The notes under the pieces are model-generated. The model made no database searches, was not told the DNA's origin, and worked only from the letters and a program-made list of their open reading frames with translations. 6,070 bases of DNA from Opitutaceae bacterium (GTDB lineage: Bacteria; Verrucomicrobiota; Verrucomicrobiia; Opitutales; Opitutaceae). Shown here piece after piece: positions 1-6,070 of the stretch (positions within the stretch are counted from its first letter, which is position 1; every line of letters starts with the position of its first letter). The stretch covers positions 1-6,070 of the forward strand of contig SXZN01000104.1 in NCBI GenBank assembly GCA_005787865.1, written 5' to 3'. The position numbers and the translations under genes were made by a program.

Positions 1-425
1 ACATATTCGCCTGGTTCCGTGGGGGCCTTGAACTTAACTTCGTCGCTCTGCTTGGGCCCAAGCAATTTGGTGTGGGCAATCACTTGGCTGGCCAAGGCAG
101 CTGGAACGTAGTCGGTGACTGCCGCCATGACAGCCGCGTCGTTGAAGGCTTTAATGTCTGCCTCTTTTTTAAGCAGAACCCAATTATGGCCCATGGCCAC
201 CTTGGGCATATTACCCATGTTAGTTAAGCTGACTGTTACATCCTGACCCGCCGTGACCTCGAGACGGGCGAGGTTAAATTTCATCGAATCGTTAGCCGTC
301 AGCTCAAACGATGCGCCCGCCGGTAGGGGTGCGCTTGCCACGAGGGCCGCTGATTCATTTTTTTGACCGCAGCCCACCAGCATCAAGCTGGCCGCCAAGA
401 GAGGAAGAAGGAGATGAGTTTTCAT
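1..425 (-). CDS. azu: Azurin-like blue copper lipoprotein (C-terminus outside window)
   Basis: This is a small type 1 copper electron carrier of the azurin family, predicted to be lipid-anchored in the periplasm. Reading leftward from the ATG at 425, 141 full codons are visible with no stop. Residues 1-19 form a lipoprotein signal peptide with lipobox LVGC and C19 as the lipidation site; +2 is Gly, which by the E. coli Lol rule would not retain it in the inner membrane. The azurin fold follows: NDSMKFN (45-51), LTNMGNMPKVAMGHNWVL (67-84) and HTKLLGP near residue 120. G79-H80 matches azurin Gly45-His46, the first copper ligands. The remaining ligands (Cys, His, Met) lie beyond the edge, so copper binding is inferred. 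No Cys other than C19 is visible, so the disulfide of Pseudomonas azurin appears absent. No Shine-Dalgarno is seen before the start. The gene diverges from the oxidase operon. Family assignment is confident; being an oxidase donor is inference. Confidence 0.92.
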   Translation of the reverse strand, partial: MKTHLLLPLLAASLMLVGCGQKNESAALVASAPLPAGASFELTANDSMKFNLARLEVTAGQDVTVSLTNMGNMPKVAMGHNWVLLKKEADIKAFNDAAVMAAVTDYVPAALASQVIAHTKLLGPKQSDEVKFKAPTEPGEY

Positions 426-462
426 GAGAATTTAATCATTACACACCGCCCGCGGGAGCGCA

Positions 463-476
463 ATGACGCAGGTCAA
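463..476. promoter_or_regulatory. Possible FNR/DNR-type regulator site
   Basis: The sequence ATGAC-GCAG-GTCAA is a dyad with arms TGAC/GTCA. It differs at one of ten conserved positions from the TTGAC-N4-GTCAA site used by FNR/DNR/NNR members of the CRP family. It lies about 38 bp upstream of the azurin start and about 165 bp upstream of the coxB ATG. Control of azurin and terminal oxidases by such regulators is known in other bacteria. A 4-bp-arm dyad can arise by chance, and no convincing -35/-10 pair sits at the usual distance, so this is a candidate only. Confidence 0.25.
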
Positions 477-486
477 GGTTGCTAAA

Positions 487-545
487 TATCTAATACCTTC
501 CCCTGCGCAGATAATATCTCCAGCGGCAGCAGATAGCGCGTATCT
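487..545. repeat. Cluster of AGATA/TATCT inverted half-sites upstream of coxB
   Basis: Five copies of one pentamer or its complement occur in 59 bp: TATCT at 487, AGATA at 509, TATCT at 515, AGATA at 531 and TATCT at 541. They form two perfect dyads, AGATA-A-TATCT (509-519) and AGATA-GCGCG-TATCT (531-545). Both AGATA copies are preceded by GC, giving GCAGATA at 507 and 529, 22 bp apart; the lone TATCT at 487 is also 22 bp from the first AGATA. A degenerate third unit, GCAGACGGTATC, lies at 581-592. Phasing near two helical turns is what a multi-site DNA-binding regulator would use. The position between azurin and coxB suggests an operator region; the regulator is unknown. Confidence 0.45.
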
Positions 546-639
546 TGCGGTGGTTTTATAGTTGAAATGACTGATTATTTGCAGACGGTATCACGACCTT
601 AATGCCTCAGTGCCTCCCGCTGAAAAATTACCGTCATAC

Positions 640-1935
640 ATGACCCGCATCCGCTTCGATCATCGCCCTTTTTCGCGCGCAACTCGCGCCTTAGTCGCTG
701 GGCTTGGCCTAGTGCTTTTATCCAGCTGCAAGCTGGCAGATGTTTTCGACCTGAGTGGCAATCAGTCCACCATGCTCACCGCCGGCCCCGTGGCCAAAGC
801 GCAATGGGATTTGTTCATGGTCACGGTTTACGTCTGCACCTTCATCTTTATCGTGGTCGGCGCGATTTTGGCCTACGCCCAGGTCAAGTTTCGCGCTCGC
901 TCGGAATCCGATGAGCATGCGGAGCCACCGCCTGAGGCGCACGGCAATCCTTTTGTAGAAATCGGCTTAATCGCCGCTTCCGTCGCTTTGTTAGTCATCA
1001 TCGCCATCCCCACCTTGCGGGATATCTGGTACACGCACGATGTGCCGGAAGACGAGAAGGGTAACGCCATGGAAGTCGTCGCCACGGGCAATCAATGGTG
1101 GTTCAAATTTGAGTATCCCTCAGAGCTCGTGAAGCTACCCAACGGCGGGGAAGCTCCCTTAGTAACAGGCAACGAACTGGTGGTCCCCGCTGGCATCCCC
1201 GTTCGGGTCCAGCTACGCACCATTGATGTAATTCATAGTTTTTGGATCCCCAAGCTTGCCGGTAAGGTCGACATGATGCCGAACCGAGCAAATTTTCTTT
1301 GGTTTAAAGCTGATCAGCCAGGCTACTTTTACGGTCAATGCGCTGAATTTTGTGGTGAATCGCATGCCATCATGCGTTTCCGCGTCATCGCCCTGTCGCC
1401 TCGCGACTATGCCCAATGGCTGGAGAATCAAAAAGCCCCAGCGCGCACGGTTACACCAGCGTTGTTAGCCGACGCCGTAGATCGCAGCGCCCGAGTGCAA
1501 TTTGCAGCCATGAAACGTAATCCCGGCGAAGCGCTTTCGGCCTCCCCAGCCTTCGATGCCGATCCCCTCAATGCCTGGCGGGAAATGCAGCATCCTGAAG
1601 TCGGTGAAAATGCCCAATTGATAGCGACCGGCCGCCAGTTGTTTGCCGCCAAAACTTGCGTCAGCTGTCACAGCATCCGGGGTCATGAAGGCATCGGCAT
1701 CAGTGGCCCCGACCTGACGCGCGTTGGCGCCCGCTCCACGATCGCCGCTGGCGTGTTGGAAAACACCCACGAGCGGATGCACGCTTGGATTAAAGACCCC
1801 AATCACTTTAAGCCCGGCAACAAGATGTGGTTTGGTGGCTACAACGTTAAAGACGGCGATAACTGGAAGCCAAACTTCACCATGAATGATCAAGAAATCG
1901 ACGCCCTCGTCGCTTATTTGCACAGCCTAAAATAA
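640..1935 (+). CDS. coxB: Cytochrome c oxidase subunit II, caa3 type, with fused cytochrome c domain
   Basis: Subunit II receives electrons and passes them through CuA to subunit I. With the ATG at 640 (431 residues), a lipoprotein signal ends at lipobox LSSC (C30); an in-frame GTG at 610 would add ten residues, and neither start has a Shine-Dalgarno. Two membrane helices follow at about 57-80 and 105-126, then the periplasmic cupredoxin domain. The aromatic GNQWWFKFEYP stretch (W153, W154) marks the usual electron entry region. CuA ligands are all present: H199, C234, E236 (carbonyl), C238, H242 and M245. A linker of about 60 residues leads to a C-terminal cytochrome c domain with heme motif CVSCH (C340, C343, H344) and a likely axial Met at 396 in KPGNKM. 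The fused heme domain defines the caa3 class. It is the first gene of the operon, followed 91 bp later by coxA. Also named ctaC. Confidence 0.95.
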   Translation: MTRIRFDHRPFSRATRALVAGLGLVLLSSCKLADVFDLSGNQSTMLTAGPVAKAQWDLFMVTVYVCTFIFIVVGAILAYAQVKFRARSESDEHAEPPPEAHGNPFVEIGLIAASVALLVIIAIPTLRDIWYTHDVPEDEKGNAMEVVATGNQWWFKFEYPSELVKLPNGGEAPLVTGNELVVPAGIPVRVQLRTIDVIHSFWIPKLAGKVDMMPNRANFLWFKADQPGYFYGQCAEFCGESHAIMRFRVIALSPRDYAQWLENQKAPARTVTPALLADAVDRSARVQFAAMKRNPGEALSASPAFDADPLNAWREMQHPEVGENAQLIATGRQLFAAKTCVSCHSIRGHEGIGISGPDLTRVGARSTIAAGVLENTHERMHAWIKDPNHFKPGNKMWFGGYNVKDGDNWKPNFTMNDQEIDALVAYLHSLK

Positions 1936-1979
1936 TTGCGCCGGATATTAGACCCCACCAGCCAAACGCCCAGCGCAAT
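1935..1979 (+). repeat. Inverted repeat and pyrimidine tract between coxB and coxA
   Basis: A perfect 7-bp inverted repeat, ATTGCGC at 1935-1941 and GCGCAAT at 1973-1979, encloses a 31-nt loop and begins at the last base of the coxB stop codon. It is followed by a strongly pyrimidine-rich stretch (about 1980-2020) running up to the coxA start, with no Shine-Dalgarno. The long loop makes it a weak terminator candidate; an RNA-processing or stabilising structure is possible. It could also be chance. Confidence 0.35.
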
Positions 1980-2026
1980 CCCTTCCCTTTTTCTCAACTT
2001 TTCGCTCCCCCTTCACCCTCATATTT

Positions 2027-4033
2027 ATGGCAGAAGTAATCGCCCAATCCGGTTTCACCGGCAAGCAAACAGCCCGACGGGCTACCACCTTTGCTCTTTT
2101 CCCGCGCCCGACCGCAAAAACGGGCCTGGTCAGCTGGCTGACGACCGTCGACCACAAAAAGATCGGCATGCTCTATGGCGGCTTCGCAATTTTATTTTTC
2201 CTCATCGGCGGAATCGAAGCCCTGATGATCCGCACCCAGCTCATGGTGCCGAATAATCGCTTCATCAGCGCCCAACTCTACAGTGAGTTGTTCACGATGC
2301 ACGGCACCACGATGATCTTCCTCGCGGTCATGCCCCTCAATGCGGCGTTTTTCAATTTACTCATCCCCATCCAAGTGGGCGCCCGCGACGTCGCGTTCCC
2401 CCGCCTCAACTCTTTTTCCCTGTGGGTCTGGGTTGTCGGGGCCATTTTGCTCAATGTCGGCTGGATTTCTCACTTCGTGCCGAGCTGGAATTTTGGCGGC
2501 GCTCCTGATGTTGGCTGGTTCGGCTACGCACCGCTGACCTCGAAGAGCTTCACCCCTGATCTCTCGACCGATTTTTGGGTGCTCGGTATTCAGGTCCTAG
2601 GCATATCCTCCATCGTGGCCTCACTGAATTTTATCGTCACGATCATCAACTTACGGGCGCCCGGCCTCACGATGATGCGCTTGCCCGTATTCACCTGGAT
2701 GGCCTTGGTTACGAGCTTCCTCCTCGTGCTCGCCCTGCCAGCGATCGCCATCGCGCTCGTCATGGTGATGTTTGATCGGAACTTCGGGACCAATTTCTTT
2801 GAAGTCTCCGGCGGCGGTCAACCCATCCTGTGGCAGCATCTCTTCTGGGTCTTCGGTCACCCTGAGGTCTATATTCTGATTCTGCCCCCGATGGGCTATG
2901 TTTCAGAAATTCTCCCCACCTTTGCGCGTAAACCACTCTTTGGTTATCCCATCGTGGTATTTTCGGGCATTGCCATCGGCTTCATCGGTTTCGGCGTATG
3001 GAGTCACCATATGTTCACGACCGGGCTCGGGACGGTGGCCACGGCCGCCTTCGCGCTGGCGACGATGGCGATCGCGGTGCCGACCGGCGTAAAAGTATTC
3101 AACTGGATTGGGACCCTTTGGGGCGGCCGAATCGTCACCCGCGTGCCTATGATGTTTGCTCTCGGCTTTATCTGGATGTTCATGATGGGCGGGCTCTCGG
3201 GCATCATGCATTCCGCGGCTCCGGCTGATGCCCAGCAGCAAGACAGTTACTTTGTTATCGCTCACTTCCACTACGTCCTCATTGGCGGGGCGACCTTCGC
3301 CCTGCTGGCGGCCATTCATTTTTGGTTTCCAAAATTCTTCGGCCGCATGGTGCCGGAGTTCTGGGGTAAACTTTCGTTCTGGATTATCTTTGTCGGCTTC
3401 AATGCGACCTTCTTCCCGATGCATTTCTTGGGCTTGAACGGCATGCCGCGCCGGACCTGGACCTATGATTCTAATATGGGCTGGAACGAGGGCAACCTCT
3501 TCGCCACGTATGGAGCCTATCTGCTGGGCCTTGGTATGTTTACCTATTTCGCCGTGTTAGTTTGGTCCTTTTTCAAGGGCGAGAAATGCGGCAACGATCC
3601 TTGGGATGCCCGCACCTTAGAATGGTCCATTCCCTCGCCGCCCCCTGAGCATAATTTCGCCGCCATCCCTACCGTCCACGCGCGCGATGCTTGGTGGTAT
3701 GAGAAAACGCATAAAGAAGAGATCGCTCAAGAAAAGGCCGCGCATATCAAGGCCGAGGAATCGCACGGGGGCATTCATATGCCGGACCAATCGTGGTACC
3801 CCTTATTCGCAGCCATCGGCCTGCTGGTGGGCGCGTATAATTTGGCCCAACTCCATTACCCTGTGACGATGTTCGGCCAGCAAGTGCTCGCCTCGCACCT
3901 ACCCCTCGCCATCACCGGCCTCGGCCTCATGGTCGCCGCCTGCTATCTGTGGGCCCTCGAAGGCCCCGGCGGCTACCATCTTCATATCGACGCAGAAGGC
4001 AAAGTTACCGAGTCCCGCGGCGATCACCACTAA
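2027..4033 (+). CDS. coxA: Cytochrome c oxidase subunit I, A1-type heme-copper oxidase
   Basis: This is the catalytic, proton-pumping subunit that reduces O2 to water at the heme a3-CuB centre. All diagnostic residues are visible in the 668-residue product: low-spin heme a ligands H92 and H415, heme a3 ligand H413 (AHFHYV), and CuB ligands H278, H327 and H328, with Y282 placed for the His-Tyr crosslink. E280 in GHPEVY and D121 in GARDVAFPRLN give the D-channel of the A1 subfamily, and K356 in PTGVKVF gives the K-channel. R475-R476 match the arginine pair near the heme propionates. About twelve core helices are followed by a charged His/Glu-rich segment (560-585) and two extra helices (about 589-608 and 622-643), a C-terminal extension also known from Bacillus caa3 CtaD. 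The ATG at 2027 has no Shine-Dalgarno but gives the expected N-terminus before the WLTTVDHKKIG motif. Also named ctaD. The stop is 18 bp before coxC. Confidence 0.98.
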   Translation: MAEVIAQSGFTGKQTARRATTFALFPRPTAKTGLVSWLTTVDHKKIGMLYGGFAILFFLIGGIEALMIRTQLMVPNNRFISAQLYSELFTMHGTTMIFLAVMPLNAAFFNLLIPIQVGARDVAFPRLNSFSLWVWVVGAILLNVGWISHFVPSWNFGGAPDVGWFGYAPLTSKSFTPDLSTDFWVLGIQVLGISSIVASLNFIVTIINLRAPGLTMMRLPVFTWMALVTSFLLVLALPAIAIALVMVMFDRNFGTNFFEVSGGGQPILWQHLFWVFGHPEVYILILPPMGYVSEILPTFARKPLFGYPIVVFSGIAIGFIGFGVWSHHMFTTGLGTVATAAFALATMAIAVPTGVKVFNWIGTLWGGRIVTRVPMMFALGFIWMFMMGGLSGIMHSAAPADAQQQDSYFVIAHFHYVLIGGATFALLAAIHFWFPKFFGRMVPEFWGKLSFWIIFVGFNATFFPMHFLGLNGMPRRTWTYDSNMGWNEGNLFATYGAYLLGLGMFTYFAVLVWSFFKGEKCGNDPWDARTLEWSIPSPPPEHNFAAIPTVHARDAWWYEKTHKEEIAQEKAAHIKAEESHGGIHMPDQSWYPLFAAIGLLVGAYNLAQLHYPVTMFGQQVLASHLPLAITGLGLMVAACYLWALEGPGGYHLHIDAEGKVTESRGDHH

Positions 4034-4051
4034 GCTTTACCGAACTATCTC

Positions 4052-4888
4052 ATGAGCAGTCCTGCGGCTAACGGTCACCTCGACCACCATCACGATCACA
4101 CGACCTCCACCGGTATTCCGAACAAGAAGCTCCTTTGGTGGGCCTTCCTCGCTTCGGACTGCATGTTTTTCGGCGCGCTGATCTCGGCACATCTCGTCTA
4201 CCGCCTCAACCCGCCCCCAGGGAATGCGGTCCCGACCCAGATTTTCGACATCGAGCTAACGTCTTTCTCGACGTTCATCTTGCTGATGTCGTCGCTCCTC
4301 ATGGCTCTCGCGGTGAACGCCATCCAGAAGGGTAATGTGAAGAGCACCCGCACGATGCTCCTCGGCACGATCTTCTTCGGCTGTATCTTCCTCGGCGGCC
4401 AAGTGTTTGAGTTCGCCCACTTCGTGCAGGACAAGAAAATGACCCTGTCGAACAGCATTTTCGGCTCCACTTTCTACACCCTCACCGGCACCCACGGCAC
4501 CCACGTTGCCATCGGCGTACTCCTACTGGGCATGATGTACGTGCGGACCTTTAAGCCAACTCACGGCGGCGGCTTGGGCCGAAACTTTTTTCACCTGCTA
4601 GCCTTCGCCGTCGCGGCAGGCGTGGCGTTTCTTTTCTTCGTCCCCGGTCTGCTGGAAGTCATCGAGGGCGAGAGCCTCCGCGCCATGCTCAGCCATGATG
4701 CCAAGCCCCTCCTCCTCGGGGCCCTCGCGTGCGCGGCCCTGGTTTGGTTTGCCCGTACGAGCGACCCAGCGGTGGAGTTCGGGGAAAAGAACGCCATCGA
4801 TGTTGAAGCCATCGGCCTCTACTGGCATTTCGTCGATATCGTCTGGATCATCATTTTTACCGCCGTCTATCTCCTCGAGTACCTTTGA
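4052..4888 (+). CDS. coxC: Cytochrome c oxidase subunit III with extra internal segment
   Basis: This membrane subunit packs against subunit I and supports its stability and proton uptake. The 278-residue product starts with a His-rich tail (five His in residues 9-16) and then has helices at about 27-50, 70-91, 101-124 and 138-166. Family motifs include SDCMFFG (35-41), GQVFEF with the conserved E120, FYTLTGTHGTHV (141-152) and the C-terminal GLYWHFVDIVWI (255-266). The N-terminus matches the short bacterial form that lacks the first two helices of the long form. Unusually, about 75 residues (roughly 172-247) separate the HGTHV helix from the YWHFVD helix, where Bacillus and Paracoccus proteins have a short loop. 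This stretch holds two further hydrophobic segments (about 179-200 and 218-235), so seven helices are predicted instead of five. The frame is intact. Also named ctaE. The next gene starts 37 bp downstream. Confidence 0.95.
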   Translation: MSSPAANGHLDHHHDHTTSTGIPNKKLLWWAFLASDCMFFGALISAHLVYRLNPPPGNAVPTQIFDIELTSFSTFILLMSSLLMALAVNAIQKGNVKSTRTMLLGTIFFGCIFLGGQVFEFAHFVQDKKMTLSNSIFGSTFYTLTGTHGTHVAIGVLLLGMMYVRTFKPTHGGGLGRNFFHLLAFAVAAGVAFLFFVPGLLEVIEGESLRAMLSHDAKPLLLGALACAALVWFARTSDPAVEFGEKNAIDVEAIGLYWHFVDIVWIIIFTAVYLLEYL

Positions 4889-4925
4889 GCCTAAGCTCAG
4901 CTCTTAACTCTTCGCTCTACCGCCC

Positions 4926-5300
4926 ATGTCCGCACCCACCGCTTCCACCGCCCCCGCCCTTGCCGCCGACCACCACGAGCCGAGCAAATTCCATTTCTAT
5001 ATCCAGATCGCGATGATTCTGGCGGTTATTACCGGCATCGAGGTCGTGCTGATCTACCTTCCGATCGCAAAGTGGCTGGTGGTCACGACGCTCATTGTGC
5101 TCTCCACGGTGAAGTTCATGTTCGTTATCTTTTACTTCATGCATCTGCGGTGGGATAAAGTATTCTGCACGATCCTGTTTTTCATCGGACTGGTGCTCGC
5201 TGGTTTCACCATGTTCGCCCTCATGGAGCTGTTTGCCTCTGATGCCGGCAAACCGCTGACAGCCGCCGCCTTCACCTTCGCCCGCACCACGCTCGGTTAA
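4926..5300 (+). CDS. coxD: Cytochrome c oxidase subunit IV (caa3/CyoD-like)
   Basis: This is a small membrane subunit of bacterial heme-copper oxidases, thought to aid assembly or stability. The 124-residue product has an Ala/Pro-rich N-terminus with DHHEPSKFHFY (15-25), then three membrane helices at about 24-45, 49-71 and 79-102. The stretch VKFMFVIFYFMHLRWDK (62-78) is the hallmark of the prokaryotic COX4/CtaF family (KF..V..FYMHL followed by a basic residue). The length fits the family, and it sits last in the subunit order II-I-III-IV. The ATG at 4926 follows a pyrimidine-rich leader without a Shine-Dalgarno. The C-terminal tail of about 20 residues shows no recognisable motif. An intrinsic terminator begins 21 bp after the stop, marking the likely 3' end of the main transcript. 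Also named ctaF. Confidence 0.92.
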   Translation: MSAPTASTAPALAADHHEPSKFHFYIQIAMILAVITGIEVVLIYLPIAKWLVVTTLIVLSTVKFMFVIFYFMHLRWDKVFCTILFFIGLVLAGFTMFALMELFASDAGKPLTAAAFTFARTTLG

Positions 5301-5321
5301 ACCAGATGCAAAGTGGAATCT

Positions 5322-5355
5322 AAGCCGCGCGACCCTGCGGGGCTTTTTTATTTTT
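5322..5355 (+). terminator. Rho-independent terminator after coxD
   Basis: The arms AAGCCGCGC (5322-5330) and GCGGGGCTT (5337-5345) pair over nine positions with one G-G mismatch around a 6-nt loop (GACCCT). A T-rich tail TTTTTTATTTTT at 5344-5355 overlaps the end of the stem. The site lies 21 bp past the coxD stop and so separates the structural oxidase genes from ctaG. Confidence 0.85.
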
Positions 5356-5405
5356 ACTCGGGCCGCCAGATTACGCGCAAAATACTGCGGCCGTTTTTCG
5401 CACTT

Positions 5406-5434
5406 TTGGTGGCCATTCCGCTACGAGTTAATAT
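5406..5434 (+). promoter_or_regulatory. Possible ctaG promoter
   Basis: A -10-like TAATAT (5429-5434) lies 17 bp after TTGGTG (5406-5411), which matches the -35 consensus at only three of six positions. Transcription would begin a few bases before the ctaG ATG, giving a very short leader. The palindrome GGTTAACC (5436-5443) lies between the -10 and the start codon and could be an operator. The upstream terminator makes a ctaG promoter here plausible, but the match is weak. Confidence 0.28.
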
Positions 5435-5446
5435 AGGTTAACCGCT

Positions 5447-6070
5447 ATGATCGACTGGACCCATTGGCACAATGAGCCGTTCCTCATTGGCGGGCTTATT
5501 TTCCTCGGCTGGCTTTATACGATTCTCGCTGGGCCATGGCGTGAGCGCCTCGCGCCAGGCATGCCTTATCCCCGCGGCCCCGCGCTCAAGTTTTACGCCG
5601 CATTATTATGTTTCTATCTCGGGGTTGGCTCCCCGCTCGATCAAATCGCTGAACGCTTTTTATTCAGCGCGCACATGCTGCAGCACCAGATTCTGATCTA
5701 CCCGGCCGCCATCCTATTTTTAAGCGGATTGCCTGACTGGATGGTCCGTCCCCTCACCAGTCAAGCGAGGCTCCAAGGGCCGCTCAGAATTTTAACCCAC
5801 CCCCTAGTCTCCGGCGGCATCTACACGGCCGTGTATTCTGGCTGGCACCTGCCCTTACTTTACGACTGGGCCCTGCAAAACCGCGCGGTCCATATTGCCG
5901 AGCATTTTATGATGTTCAGCGCTGCGCTCTTTTATTGGTGGCCGCTGCTCAGTCCTTCAAAAGAATTTCCGCCCGCCAGCTACGCTTGGCAGATGCTTTA
6001 CCTCGTGGCTGTCGTCATCGCCATGACGCCCGTATTTGCGTATATCATGTTTTCTTCCGACGTGCTCTAC
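5447..6070 (+). CDS. ctaG: CtaG family caa3 oxidase assembly protein (C-terminus outside window)
   Basis: This is an integral membrane protein of the Caa3_CtaG family, needed in Bacillus for a functional caa3 oxidase and thought to act in copper centre assembly. It is unrelated to the Cox11-type protein also called CtaG. From the ATG at 5447, 208 codons are open to the window edge; family members are usually about 250-300 residues, so the last part is missing. Visible family features are GSPLD (61-65), SAHMLQHQIL with H76 and H80 (74-83), WHLPLLY with H134 (133-139), HIAEHFMMF with H149 and H153 (149-157) and YWWPLLSP (163-170). The paired His residues in or near helices are candidate metal ligands. 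About six hydrophobic segments are visible. An AGG about 10 bp upstream is a weak ribosome binding site. It lies 146 bp after coxD beyond a terminator, so it may be transcribed separately or by read-through. Confidence 0.9.
   Translation, partial: MIDWTHWHNEPFLIGGLIFLGWLYTILAGPWRERLAPGMPYPRGPALKFYAALLCFYLGVGSPLDQIAERFLFSAHMLQHQILIYPAAILFLSGLPDWMVRPLTSQARLQGPLRILTHPLVSGGIYTAVYSGWHLPLLYDWALQNRAVHIAEHFMMFSAALFYWWPLLSPSKEFPPASYAWQMLYLVAVVIAMTPVFAYIMFSSDVLY

Noticed and set aside
545..592. Possible sigma70 promoter elements before coxB (TTGCGG, TTGAAA, TATAGT)
   Set aside because: No -35/-10 pair with acceptable match and 16-18 bp spacing could be assembled, so no coxB promoter is annotated.
1465..1923. 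A 152-codon minus-strand open frame opposite the coxB heme c domain
   Set aside because: It lies wholly antisense to a confidently assigned domain with CXXCH, and its translation shows no recognisable motif; it is a by-product of coding sequence on the other strand.
1936..2256. A plus-strand open frame overlapping the coxA 5' end
   Set aside because: It has no start signal and overlaps the conserved N-terminus of coxA in another frame; its translation resembles no family.
2903..3424. A 173-codon minus-strand open frame opposite coxA
   Set aside because: It is antisense to the invariant CuB and heme-ligand region of coxA, and its His/Arg/Glu-rich translation is typical of an antisense shadow.
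4886..4899. Small hairpin TGAGC-CTAA-GCTCA at the coxC stop codon
   Set aside because: It has only a 5-bp stem and no T tract, so it is not a convincing terminator; coxD follows closely and is likely co-transcribed.
5472..5696. A plus-strand open frame inside ctaG
   Set aside because: It is out of frame within a gene whose own frame shows clear CtaG motifs.
1..6070. Search for mobile elements, CRISPR arrays, tRNA/rRNA genes or a novel multi-gene system
   Set aside because: No transposase, terminal repeats, regular spacer array or RNA gene is visible; apart from the features listed, this is an ordinary respiratory operon.

Overview
The window carries the core operon of a caa3-type (cytochrome c-fused, A1-type) heme-copper cytochrome c oxidase, with a divergently transcribed azurin-like blue-copper lipoprotein on its left and the start of a CtaG-type oxidase assembly gene on its right. 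Both flanking genes run off the window.

The organism looks like an aerobic, moderately GC-rich Gram-negative bacterium. The gene order (coxB-coxA-coxC-coxD-ctaG), a lipid-anchored azurin and the lack of clear Shine-Dalgarno sequences before most starts would fit Verrucomicrobiota or a related phylum. This placement is an inference from general character; no 16S or other phylogenetic marker is present, so confidence is low to moderate.

Layout: (1) 1-425, minus strand, N-terminal part of an azurin-like lipoprotein. (2) 426-639, divergent intergenic region with an FNR/DNR-like dyad and a cluster of AGATA/TATCT repeats. (3) 640-1935, subunit II with CuA and a C-terminal heme c domain. (4) 1936-2026, gap with a 7-bp inverted repeat and a pyrimidine tract. 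(5) 2027-4033, subunit I. (6) 4052-4888, subunit III with an apparent insertion of about 75 residues containing two extra hydrophobic segments. (7) 4926-5300, subunit IV. (8) 5322-5355, intrinsic terminator. (9) 5447 to the right edge, ctaG.

How the parts work together: electrons would enter at the heme c domain or CuA of subunit II, pass to heme a and then the heme a3-CuB site of subunit I, where O2 is reduced to water with proton pumping. Subunits III and IV complete the membrane complex, and CtaG supports assembly of the copper-containing oxidase. The neighbouring azurin is a plausible membrane-tethered electron donor or copper protein for this oxidase, but only gene position suggests that.

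I see no mobile element, CRISPR array, tRNA, rRNA or defence system. The least ordinary signals are the subunit III insertion, the repeat cluster in the divergent promoter region and the azurin-oxidase pairing.
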